64,000 bases of DNA, taken from the NCBI GenBank assembly GCA_027924645.1, contig BSBN01000888.1, forward strand, positions 16,871,001 through 16,935,000. Reading direction: 5' to 3'. Made by a program: the position numbers and the translations under genes. A model generated the notes under the pieces. It saw only the letters and a program-made list of their open reading frames with translations. It had not been told where the DNA came from and ran no database searches. This document shows, piece after piece, positions 1-9,990 of this stretch (position 1 is its first letter; each line of letters begins with the position of its first letter). Source of the stretch: Cunninghamia lanceolata (taxonomy: Eukaryota > Streptophyta > Pinopsida > Cupressales > Cupressaceae).

Positions 1-154
1 TTTTTCCTTCTATGTTTGGTGTGCAATAAGAAAAATTCACTATCTTATTGTTTGAAGGGGGGAAGGCAAATTGTTTGTTACAAAACTACATAACAAAAAT
101 TATTGAATTCTCTTTTCTTTCCTATAAGTTCGATGACCCATTGGAGGGAGCAAT

Positions 155-577
155 GCTTCAGACCGCCGACAGACATTTCAACTTCCTTCGAATTGATTCA
201 TAGAATCATGATCTTCTTCAAGTGTTACAAGTTGTTCTGCAATCGTTTGATCCTAGTGACTATTCAAATTCTTGAATTACCAAAGAAACTGCTAGTTATG
301 CAGAAACAAGAATGATAGATTTAAATCCCTTTGACAAATGGTTCCTGGCACTCAGTGACAGGAAGTTCATTAGATGCAGAGTGACAAGAGCTTCAAGACA
401 AAACTTGATTCCCAAGCCAATGATAGGATCACTTCATCAATTTTAGCTTTACATACAGAGGATTTTAAGAGATAAGGACATAAAGCAAAACCACCTACTA
501 AAAAAACTAACCAGAAAGAACAAAAACAATGAAAAAGAAGTAAGACAAAAACTATAGGGCAAGATGCCCCTGCATCA
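155..577 (-). repeat. 3' LTR (partial) of the minus-strand chromovirus
   Basis: This direct repeat of 5745-6157 has only scattered substitutions. In element orientation it begins at 577 with TGATGCAGGGGCATC, which contains a 5-bp inverted repeat around AGGG. The same start is seen at 6157. The far end is lost: before about 155 the sequence no longer resembles the other LTR. Confidence 0.85.
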
Positions 578-2238
578 AACTCCCCAGGTGGAAAGAAATT
601 GTGAGCTCCTACTCATGAGGTCTGCAACTGAATGGCCCTATTTGATAATCTCCTCCTCAGTGAGCCATGAAGCATCTTCAACTGGATGATTGTTCCATTT
701 GACAAGATACTTGAAGTACTCATGCTTCTGAGTCTTCTTCAGCAATTGTTTATCTAGAATTCATTTGATTTGTGGTGGAGCAGTGACTATCTCAGATTGT
801 TCTTCATGTGTTGAATCAGCTACTTCAGCATCATCTGCCTGTTTATCCCCTTTGTATGGATATAAATATGCTACATTAAAAATGGGATATATATTCAACT
901 CTGCAGGGAGTGATATCTCATAAGCATTGGCAGAAAACTTCCTAAGGATTTGGCATGGACCAGTCTTCTTCATCTAAAGTTTATTGTATGTTCCTGTAGG
1001 AAATCTCTCCTTTCAAAGATGTGCCAATACAAGGTCTCCAACCTGAAACTACAACTCTCTTTTCTTTTGATCAGCATGCTTTTTATACTACAAATTGTTG
1101 TCCTCAATGTTATGCTTCACCTTTTCTTGAATGTAATGAATGACTTGATCAAATTCTTGCCCATTTGCACTCCTCTTCTCCATTCCAGCAAGATCACAAA
1201 GTTCAAATACACCTCTTGGATGCATACCATACACCACATAGAAAGGACTGAAACCTATACTTTTATTTGGGGAATCATTATATGCAAATTTAGCTTGTGC
1301 TAACATGAGATCCCAACTTCCATGTGAACTACCAACAAGACATCTTAACAGATTACCAAGGCTTCTATTCATAACCTCAGTTTGACCATCTATTTGTGGA
1401 TGATAAGTAGAACTAAAATTCAGATTTGCACCTAATTTCCTCCATAGAGTTCTCCAGAAACATCCCACAAACTTAGTATTCCTGTTAGAAATTATACTTC
1501 TTGGTATACCATGTATCCTTACAACTTCATTAAAGAAAAATGGGCAATATTAGTGGCATCACTAGTCTTCTTACATGGTATAAAATACACCATTTTGGAA
1601 AATCAATCTACTACAACAAAGATTGAATCATTACCCCTTTGTGTACAAGGCAAACCCAAAACAAAATCCATACTGACTGAATCCCAATGTCTGGTTGGAC
1701 CTGGTAATGGATGATAAAGCCCTATATTTTGACTTCTTCCCTTAGCATGTTGACAAACTCTGCATCTTTCCACATATCTTTTCACATCTACCTTCATCTT
1801 TGGCCAATAATAATGAGTGCTCAGCTGTAGAAAAGTTTTATCCTGTCCAAAGTGACTAGCAAGATTACCATTATGCTTTTCCTTCAACAAATTATCTCTC
1901 ATGCATCCTCTAGGAATACATAACTTGTTTTCTTTAAACAACAAAACTTCTTGAATCATGTAATCTATCCTTGGCTCTCTATTATAGCAAATAGGATCAT
2001 TGCAAGCTACAAATGCTTCTCCAAAATCTGTATCTTCTACATACAAATCTTTCAAACTTTCAAACCCCACATTGTTAGTTTGGATTTCACACAACAATAA
2101 ATGCTTCCTACTTAAGGCATAAATAGCTTTATTCATTTGACCATTTTTATGCTTCAAAACAAAGTTAAAACTCTGAATATACTCAACCCATTTAGCATGC
2201 CTTTGATTCACTTTATGTTGGCTATTAATAAATTGCAA
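575..2238 (-). pseudogene. Integrase and C-terminal chromodomain (chromovirus pol)
   Basis: Integrase inserts the reverse-transcribed DNA into the host chromosome, and the chromodomain can steer it to marked chromatin. The N-terminal HHCC zinc region is at about 1700-1870 (HYYWP then CRVCQHAKG). The catalytic core follows with SMDFVLGLP. A third block at 1088-1468 contains STYHPQIDGQTE and the YHP/NR signatures of Ty3 integrases. A later block (761-973) has FNVAYLYPYKG, close to the usual Ty3 C-terminal motif. The last part, 575-760, reads as a chromodomain with YLVKWNNHP and EDASWLTEEEI. Stops occur near 973-1088, at 760 and at about 645, and the frame changes between 1603 and 1468. Confidence 0.88.
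578..590 (-). other. Polypurine tract of the chromovirus
   Basis: Read on the minus strand, the bases CCTGGGGAGTT lie directly before the LTR start TGATGC. This is the expected place for the plus-strand primer of an LTR element. The pol stop codon TGA is formed by the first three bases of the LTR. Confidence 0.6.
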
Positions 2239-2303
2239 AGCATGGTTATCCCATACACAATGAACTCCTTAGGCAATAGATAATGTCTCCATTTCTTGAG
2301 GGA

Positions 2304-3377
2304 CTAAACCAAAACATAAAACTCCAAATCATAAGAAGAGTACTTTCTTTTTGCCTCATTTAATTTCTCACTATAATATGCAACCAGTTTTCTCTCTTGA
2401 CTTAAGACAACCCCAATAGCCAACCCACTAGCATCACACTCTACTTGAAACACTTTATCAAAATCAAGCAAAGAAAGTATGGACTGTTCACTCACCTTCT
2501 TCTTGAGAAATCTAAAATTTTCTTCAGCCTCCTTGGTGCAAACAAATGGTCTTTTATTCCCCTTAATAGTTTCCAATATAGGTGCTACTACATGACTAAA
2601 ATTTCTTATAAACTTTCCATAAAAACTAGAAGGACCATGAAAATTCCTTACCTCCATGACACTTCTTGGTGATGGCCAATCAAGTATGGTTTGAACCTTC
2701 TCCTTATCCATTATCAACCCTTTGTTTGACACCACAAAGCCCAAGTAAACCAACTTGGTTTGCATAAACACACACTTCCTCAAATTGATCTGCAACTTTT
2801 CTTCATGTAACCTCCTCATAACCTGCCTCAAATGCTCTATATAATCCTCTTTGGACCTGCTAAACACCAAAATTTCATCTAAATATACAACCACAAATTT
2901 ACTAGTAAACAGTTTCAAAACCTCATTCATTAACTGTATAAAAGTACTAGGAGCATTCAACAACCACTCATACAACCCATCACTAGTCTTAAAGGAAGTT
3001 TTTCATTCATCCCCCAGTCTGATTCTTATTTAGTGATAGCCACTTTTCAAATATATCATAGAAAAATATATAGAACCACTCAAACAAACCATTAAATCTT
3101 CAATTCTAGGTATGGGAAACCTATATCTTATTGTGACTTTATTTATTGCCCTTGAATCAGTACACATACGCCATTCCCCTCCTTTCTTTGGAACCAACAC
3201 TGCAGGAACAGCACAAGGGCTTAGACTTTCCCTTATCAATTCCTTCTTCAAAAGTTCCTCCACTTGCTTCCTTATCTCCTCATTTTCCATAGGTGTTAAC
3301 TTATATGCAGCCTTTTTTGGAAGGCTAGCACACAGAATCAAATCCATGTGATGGCTAATGCTTCTAATAGGAGGCAA
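2304..3377 (-). pseudogene. Reverse transcriptase and RNase H (chromovirus pol)
   Basis: This is the Ty3-type reverse transcriptase followed by RNase H. The N-terminal half (3030-3377) has VPKKGGEWRMCTDSRAINK and FPIPRIEDL. The palm motif at about 2866-2890 reads VVYLDEILVFS, where active enzymes have two aspartates (LDD), so the second catalytic aspartate is glutamate here. The connection region (YLGF, GFVVS) and the RNase H start FQVECDASGLAIGVVLSQ follow. The codon track breaks at about 2985-3030, where a stop and a frame problem separate the two RT halves. The copy is not functional. Confidence 0.9.
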
Positions 3378-3559
3378 TTCATTAGCAAATCATTTGCAAC
3401 AATGTCCATATTCTCATTCAAAATGTCTTGTATTTCAATAGGCAAATCCTCTAACTTTGTAGAAGTCATTACACATCTAGGTTTAGGAACCAAAACATAA
3501 TGAATTTCTTCATTTTTTAAATCATTTAAAAACTCTTTACTTCTTACCATCATTACCTT

Positions 3560-4200
3560 ATTATTACTACTGTTGCTATCCTATTCCTTTTCCTTTATGG
3601 GAAGTAATGTATGCTTCTCTCCATCCTTCTCAATGGTATGTGTATTCTCCTTTCCATCATGCACTAATTTCCTGTCAAATTGCCACGGTCTTCCAAGCAA
3701 AACATGGCACACATCCATAGGCATTATATCACACAAAACACAATCCTTATAACTGCCAATCTAAAAATTAACATAGGCCTTCTCACTAACCAATATTTGA
3801 TGGCCTTTTTGTAACCAAGTCACTTTATATGGAGTAGGGTGTTTAATCCTTTTAAGATTCAACTTTTCTACCATCTCAGTTGCAACAATATTATTAGTGC
3901 TACCACTATCTATAATCAGCTTACAACATTTACGTTGTGACTTACACTCGGTTTTGAACAATGCTCTCCTTTGAATTGGCTCTTGACTTTGTTTTTGTAG
4001 CTTCAACAACACCCTCTTAAGCGTTAAAGACTCTCCTAATTCTGCTTCATCCTTGTGATGCACTGGAAATCCCACACTCTTTTGATCAACATGAACAACT
4101 TGATTGCTTCTCTCAAATTTTAAATGTCCTCCTTGTGATGATTCAGAGCATTCCCAACTCTTATGCCCATATTGGTTTCTCTTGAAACATTTTCCTGCAA
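3560..4200 (-). pseudogene. Gag zinc knuckle and aspartic protease (chromovirus)
   Basis: Near 4160-4200 the frame reads CFKRNQYGHKSWEC. That is a CCHC zinc knuckle in which the second cysteine is arginine. It is preceded by an Arg/Gly-rich stretch. The protease at about 3860-3920 has LIIDSGSTNNIVATEMVEKL, the retropepsin DSG active site. The region after it reads HVLLGRPWQFDRKLVHDG, a usual Ty3 feature. The same block occurs in the plus-strand paralogue near 63175-63720, with an intact CCHC knuckle there. Stops interrupt the frame at about 3760 and in the Arg/Gly region. Confidence 0.87.
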
Positions 4201-4570
4201 ATCCTCTTCCTCTACCTTATGAACCACCCCTTCCATAAGACCTTCCTCCTCTATTTTGATAACCACCTCTATCATTGCTGGCTGCCCCACTAGAACTTCT
4301 AGCCTCTTCTCCTTGATGATGCTACTATCTCCTACTAGTTTGCTGTCCTCTACCTCAAAAACCTCTTCCTCTCTTCTTCTCTTGTTGACTTTGCTTCCTT
4401 TGTAGCATTTCTTCTGCCTTTAAGGCAAGTTGATAAGACTCTTCTAAGCTCCTCATGGAGAAAAGACTCATTTCATTTTTCAAACTATACTCGAAGCCAT
4501 TCACATATTGGGCTATCTTCTCCACATCTTCTTCTGCATGCCCAAACCAGATTACTAACTTATAGAATTC

Positions 4571-5161
4571 CTATGTATAGTCTTTCACAGACATATCTTT
4601 TTGCTTCAAATTATGTAATCTCTTAAAGAGATTTGGTTGATAATCACTGGGAAGAAATTTGGCCTTTAACTTGGCCACCATTCGATCCCAAGAGTTGATC
4701 TTTTCCTTATTTCTCTTTCTCCTCTCTGTTTGGACAAAGTCCCCCCACATGGCTGCATGGCCTTTCAATCTGGTGTAGGAAAACATCACTCTTCTTTCGT
4801 CTGCTGCACCATCATATTTAAAATATTTATCCAAGTCATTGATCCAGTCTATCAAGTCTTCACCATTGAGGCTTCCATCATAAGTTGGCACCTCTATCTT
4901 GTGTTTAGAACCCAAACTCATGATTGACTTCAGCAATCTTTCACCAAATTCTTCTTCTTGATCTACCTGTCCTGCCTCATTCTCTTCTCTCTATTGTTCT
5001 TCTTCCTCATCACTCACATCCACAACATCAGGGTTTCCTCTCCTCTATGCCCTCTCAAGAGCTTCCATCCTTGCAACCAAATTCTGCAACAACTCAGGGT
5101 CACCATGGTCTCTTCTGCCATGACCTTGGCCTCCTCCTCTGCCCACTCTTCTTGGAGACAT
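4571..5161 (-). pseudogene. Gag capsid region (chromovirus)
   Basis: The most upstream ATG on the minus strand is at 5161 and reads MSPRRVGRGGGQGHGRRD. It lies 32 bases after the primer site and is the likely start. The retrotransposon Gag domain follows, with EVPTYDGSLNGEDLIDWI, then LKGHAAMWGDF, then LKAKFLPSDYQPNLFKRL. Stops lie at about 5045 and 4987 and at the end of the block (4571). The paralogue at 60632-61351 on the plus strand aligns along its length. Confidence 0.88.
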
Positions 5162-5192
5162 CTTGACCCTTACTAATGCCTAATCTAACTCA

Positions 5193-5205
5193 GGCTCTAA
5201 TACCA
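5193..5205 (-). other. Primer binding site, initiator tRNA-Met type
   Basis: The minus strand reads TGGTATTAGAGCC, one base from the usual plant TGGTATCAGAGCC. It lies six bases inside the LTR end at 5212. Confidence 0.8.
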
Positions 5206-5211
5206 ATCTAA

Positions 5212-6157
5212 TGGAGCCTTGCTACTCATAGGTTAAAACTAAACCACTTATAGAAAACTTAGACAAAGAGATATGTAGAGATAATGATAGGAATTCAAAG
5301 TATTTCCTTCACCATAAACAAATACAAAATGATAGGAGGGAAAGAGAAATTCTACACAATCTTAAACAGTCTATTACTATTCTCTGCTATTATATTAAAA
5401 CATTACTATTTCATACAAAATCAGCCTCTAACAGTTGGCCTTAGAGTCCAGTAAAATTAAAACTTCCTAACTATTCCAAGACTCCTGTCCTTCTCCTCTT
5501 CTGTTCAGCGCATTCGACCTCTCCTTTTCTATATCTTTCGATCTATATCAGTTCCTTTGAAACCGTCAGCCTATCTAGCTATTGATTCATCTTCTGCAAC
5601 CATCCAACTGACCATTACATGCTTAGATTCCTTGCTATCATGTGCCATCTGTTATTAAATTGCCAGAGACTCTTCATTTCCCTTTTCTTGTAATTATCGC
5701 TTCTCTTCTTAGACTCTGCATTTTCTTTCCAACTGTCTTCGACCACCAGTAGACCTTTCAACTTCCTTCAAATTGATTTGCAGAATCATGATCTTCTTTG
5801 AGGGTTACAATTTGTTCTACATTCATTTGATCCTGGTGACTATTTAAATTTTTGAACTGCCAAAGAAACCGTTGGTTATACAGAAATAAGAATGACAGAT
5901 TTAAATCCCTTTGACAAATGGTTCCTGGCACTCGGTGATAGGAAGTTCATTAGATGTAGAGTGACAGGAGCTTCAATACAAAACTTGATTCCCAAGCCAT
6001 CGATAGGATCACCTCATCAATTTTAGCTTTACATACAGAGGATTTTAAGAGATAAGGACAGAAAGCAAAACCATCTACCAAAAAAACTAAGAAAAAAGAA
6101 CAAAAACAATGAAAAAGAAGTAAGCCAAAAGCTATAGGGCAAGATGCCCCTGCATCA
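5212..6157 (-). repeat. 5' LTR of the minus-strand chromovirus
   Basis: The LTR is about 946 bp. It starts at 6157 with TGATGCAGGGGC and ends GCTCCA at 5212, next to the primer site. The first 413 bases repeat at 155-577. Outside it the sequence continues CAGGA (6158-6162), which would be the right target-site copy. Confidence 0.82.
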
Positions 6158-7530
6158 CAGGACAACCAAAGAAAAAAAAAATTTAAGTTAAATTTTGTGG
6201 AAATCTCCATTATTCCCTAGAGGGGGTCGCTGGGTTGATTTGATTTATAGTTAGAATTTTTTTTTTGTTGTTGAAAAAAATCATCAATTTTTAATAAGGA
6301 GCAGCGATACAAGAGTATGGTTGCACCTCGTAAAGATGGCAAGCCCCTTCCATAATTTTTTTAAACTCTTTAAAAAAATTCTTACTCTGTTACTTCTACT
6401 CAGATGCCATAAGAGAGCTCCTCCTTATTTTAAGAAAAGTATAAACTTTTGCATTGAGGAAAAATAATGGCTTAGAAAATTGTATGATTAGTAATTAATT
6501 TAAATGTATATATTTGTACTAATTTAAGACTGGCTGAGTGTATTATCAAATTATTTGAGTTTGATCACAGATGAGATGCAATTATATATATTATGTATAT
6601 TTGAACTCCATTTACTTGATTTCATGAAGAACTAGAGATTGTGTCTTTCACATTTACATCATGATCTAATTTGTCTATAATCAAATTCTAGAAAAAATTA
6701 GAGGACTTATAACTTTAGAGTTATTATGTGACTGAGAGTTGTTGTTTTCTTTTTGGAAATTGTTTGAAGGATATGAATGATTTTTTTATTTATTTAGTGA
6801 ATCACTTGTGAAAAGTTGATGAGTTATGGAATTTTGGATATCCTTGTGAGTGAGGAATATGTGATGATACAACTCATGCCTCTTCTACTGATGATATTTG
6901 TGTGATATTATTTATGTTATAAAATTTGGAGTATTTTTTCATACACCATTACATGTTGTTGCATGTGGTTACACATGATGTTCCACTAGATGCATGTTGA
7001 AGATTCATTGTGTTTTAGATCTATGGGTTACAAATTTGTGACAATATAGTATTTGGAATAGTTGTAGATTTGTGGGTGTTTCAAATGTGTTAATGTATCT
7101 AGATTTAAAAGCACGGTTTTGTAGGTTTTACATTTAGTCAAAATATGTTGTTTGATAGTGTGGACATCAAATATGGATAAAAGAAGGTGAGTTAGATGTA
7201 CAAACAACAAACTCAACTCTAAACTAAACATACAATTTCAATTTGACAAAAATGAAGGAAGAAATAGTAATGCTCAATAGTTACTATATTTGGTAGCATG
7301 TACTTACTTTTGGATGATTATGTTAATTGTCCTTTAAATAGAGATCTTAAATAAACTCTCTACCAAGAAAAATGAAGGGCTAAGATTTGAGAAATGGATG
7401 AAAGGCTAGGATTGCTTTGCATGGGTGTACAACCTAGACTCTTGGCAAGTTGAAAGAGGAGAAGGAGTATGCTAAACAAAAGGAGGGGATTTTCTTAAAA
7501 TGCATCAAGAAATAAGATGCAAGCATGTGA
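6158..7530. other. AT-rich stretch without recognised genes
   Basis: No reading frame here resembles a protein I know, and I see no RNA gene. The short minus-strand frame at 7028-7231 is of ordinary length for AT-rich DNA and has no recognisable motif. Confidence 0.6.
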
Positions 7531-7573
7531 AAAGTGATGGGGTCCTTTAAATAGGTCTCTCCTTATCATCTCT

Positions 7574-7702
7574 TTCAATTAAATTTATGAATGTTAGCGG
7601 GAAAGCATATATAAGTGAGTGTTTGATTTCATTTTGATATAGGTTGATGATAGTGAACTTATGATCTTGGAGGAAAGAGCATTTAAAGTATTCATTGTGT
7701 TA
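7574..7702 (+). repeat. LTR-like direct repeat, left copy
   Basis: This segment recurs at 9779-9905 in the same orientation. Shared blocks are the start near AATGTTAGC, the TATA-like TATATAAGTGAG, and GAGCATT followed by TTCATTGTGTTA. The spacing of about 2.2 kb and the TATA motif suggest LTR promoter regions of one old element. The left LTR probably runs on to about 8557, where CCCCTTTAACA is followed by a possible internal start. Confidence 0.6.
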
Positions 7703-9227
7703 ATGTTTCAGATTTATAATTCTATTGTGTGTGTTGTTGTAAATTTGTAGTCATCATCAATCTCCTTATAAGTTGAAGGATCTTCATTCTCCTAAGGACT
7801 TCACCTCCAAGGTGACAAAAATATTGTTTAAATTATTTCATCATTTGGTTTATCTTTAGTCTTTGCTCTACTAGGGCATGCTCTCTCTCTAACAACAGTG
7901 CTAGGAAGCTTGAATGCTATCCCAGGATTTGACTGAGGCAAATCCCTAAAACACCACAACCCCCAAACCTATTTTCTTCTTGTGTGCAGGTTATAGGGGT
8001 GAAGTCTGGAGAAGTGAAGGTACAAGAAGGTAGTTGTGTAAGAGAAAGGGTTTTAGGATTTGAAAACAAATTGCAAAAATTACTCTATGGAAGACTTGGG
8101 CACCCGCCCCAGTCTCCTCCTATTGAAACAGACACTGAAACATGCATCTAGACACTCTTAACAACATTTCTCTAGTTCTTAGTTTCTAGAGATCCCAACT
8201 TTTAGGACTTGGGTGCCTATCACGGAGTCCTCCAACATTTCAACTTCTGTGTAATAGGTTATGACATCTCACTGATCATCTTGGTACTTTCAAATCTTGG
8301 CTTTTTGTTGTTATTTGTCTGTTACAAGATAATTATGTCATAACTAGGGTTTTACTCATACTTAACCTAGGGTTTGATAAAAAGCTTGGTTAAATCACAT
8401 CTTTCCATAGAAAACAAGAGCACAAAATCAATAGTCAAGTCCTCTTTCATCTTGTGGTGACTTAGCTCAGTTTTGTCCTTGAGTGTTATTGAGGAAAAGG
8501 GTTTGATCTAGTATATACAAGCAAGCTTACATCATTCACCTTTCCCCCCTTTAACATTTTGGTGAACCCATAGCATTGATCATTTGAATCTTGTTAAGTA
8601 TTGAAATTAGGTCTTGCATTAATCATATCATACTTATCATTCTTCTTTAAAAAATCTTGCATAAATTTGAAAAAAATGAAAAAAAGCATTCTAGGCTTGC
8701 ATAAAGGCATAGTTTTGCATTATTTTCATTGCATATCATTAGAAACATTTGATTTTGTGATTTTTATATCAGATCTGAATCATATTAGAGCAATTAACTA
8801 TTTCATGTTATCACATCTTGCATTTGAAGATCTCATTTGCTAGGGTTTTGTTGACAATTTGCATCTTCTCATATAACCTAGTCATTTGCAAAGCTAGGGT
8901 TTGTAGTCAAAATATTATTTAAGATTTTTCTACTCTTATAAACATTCATGCAAATCTGATTTTGAATTGTAGTGTTGCATCATTTGACATCCTTTCTTTC
9001 AAAATTTCTATGTTTGTAATTATACATTGTGTATTTCAACATTAAGGGCTTTAACACTCTATTCACACTTTTTTCTACAAACTCTCAAAATCATTTCCAT
9101 TAACTTGTTGTGCATCACTTTTCACATCATATCCACTTTATTTGTAGTGAAATAGTTAGTGTGTTTTTTATCTTCAAAAACCTGATTTCCTCAAACTAGT
9201 GCTTTGGTGTGGAACAGTCTCACATAC
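7703..9227. other. Rest of left LTR and start of internal region (inferred)
   Basis: Between the two LTR-like copies I find no recognisable gag. The stretch contains ACTTGGGCACC and ACTTGGGTGCC phrases near 8095 and 8210, which resemble CTTGGATTTGGGTGCC near 9675. This suggests more internal repetition of LTR material. Frames such as 8601-8843 show no motif. Confidence 0.35.
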
Positions 9228-9512
9228 ATGTCCTCTAATCAAAATAAGAGTTGTATGGTTCCTCCTTGAGTTAATAGGAAGAGGAAGGCTCTTGAACCCA
9301 TCATCTCATTTACACCACATGAGGTCACAATTAGAGATATTGATGGCCCTCTCTACATTACAACATGTATATGTGGGAATCTTACACAAGGAGTCCTTAT
9401 TGATAATAATTGTATGATGAATGTGATAACTGAAGAGTTCTTATACATGTATGATTTGACACAAGACACTTATGATCCTACACATATAATGATTAAGGAT
9501 GTTATGAAGTAA
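9228..9512 (+). pseudogene. Retropepsin-like fragment of a decayed LTR element
   Basis: From the ATG at 9228 the frame has one early stop (9267) and then stays open to 9512. It reads EVTIRDIDGPLYITTC, then TQGVLIDNNCMMNVITEEFL. This resembles the protease region of plant Ty3 elements, where a VLIDxGSxxNV core is usual. Here the active-site DSG or DNG has become DNN, so it would be inactive. The fragment lies between the two LTR-like copies, which supports its origin from the same element. Confidence 0.5.
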
Positions 9513-9778
9513 AAAAGTGGCCACATGCCTTTTTACCTCCTAGTTTCGCTCCTAGCTCCTATTTGCTTCATTACACATTATAATTGATCATCCCAAAGCA
9601 AACTTCCCAACACACAGGACATTTTGGACCTTTGAGACCTACTTTAACTTATCCCTAAGCCAATTTAGGCCCTTGGATTTGGGTGCCAACTGCCCAAGTC
9701 TTTCCTAATTGGTTAGGGCTAACTTTTGGTATGTCAGCTTGGGCCCTTCCAAAATGTTTCTCCTTGTCAGCTTTTGTG

Positions 9779-9905
9779 ATTTAAATTTGTAAATGTTAGC
9801 AAGAAAGTATATATAAGTGAGTTTATGACTTTATTTTACACCTAGATGGATAACATGAACTTGCGATATTAGAGAAAAGAGCATTCAAGGCATTCATTGT
9901 GTTAT
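9779..9905 (+). repeat. LTR-like direct repeat, right copy (truncated)
   Basis: This is a partner of 7574-7702. The likeness ends abruptly at about 9905, where a CACTA-like terminus begins, so the right copy appears cut by a second transposon. Confidence 0.58.
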
Positions 9906-9906
9906 T

Positions 9907-9990
9907 CACTAGTAGAATTTTGGCAAATAAATGACTGTGACGAAAACTTTTAGTCACGACAACTAAAATGACTAAATTCTACTAATTTTT
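9907..9990 (+). mobile_element. Possible CACTA-type transposon terminus
   Basis: The sequence starts CACTAGTAGAATTTTGGC, like many plant CACTA termini. Within 80 bases there are several short direct and inverted copies around TGACTAAA and TTAGTCACGA, as in subterminal repeat regions. I did not find the opposite end (TTCTACTAGTG) nearby, so it may be a remnant. The abrupt loss of LTR likeness at the same point supports an insertion boundary. Confidence 0.4.

Larger units (their letters stand above)
155..6157 (-). mobile_element. Decayed Ty3/gypsy chromovirus, full internal region
   Basis: This minus-strand LTR retrotransposon has a 5' LTR at 5212-6157, an initiator-Met type primer site, then gag, protease, reverse transcriptase, RNase H, integrase and a C-terminal chromodomain, and finally a 3' LTR ending at 577. 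The chromodomain after integrase places it among plant chromoviruses. The two LTRs are clearly alike from about 155 to 577 versus 5745 to 6157. Left of about 155 the likeness is lost, so the 3' LTR is truncated or rearranged. Gag-pol is broken by many stops and several frame changes, so the copy is dead. A target duplication cannot be tested because the left end is missing. Confidence 0.93.

Noticed and set aside
950..1303. 117-codon plus-strand frame opposite integrase
   Set aside because: It is antisense to clear Ty3 integrase sequence.
8550..8580. TTTTGGTGAACCCA as a primer site of the old element
   Set aside because: I could not match it to a tRNA 3' end with confidence, so it is mentioned only as a possible internal start.
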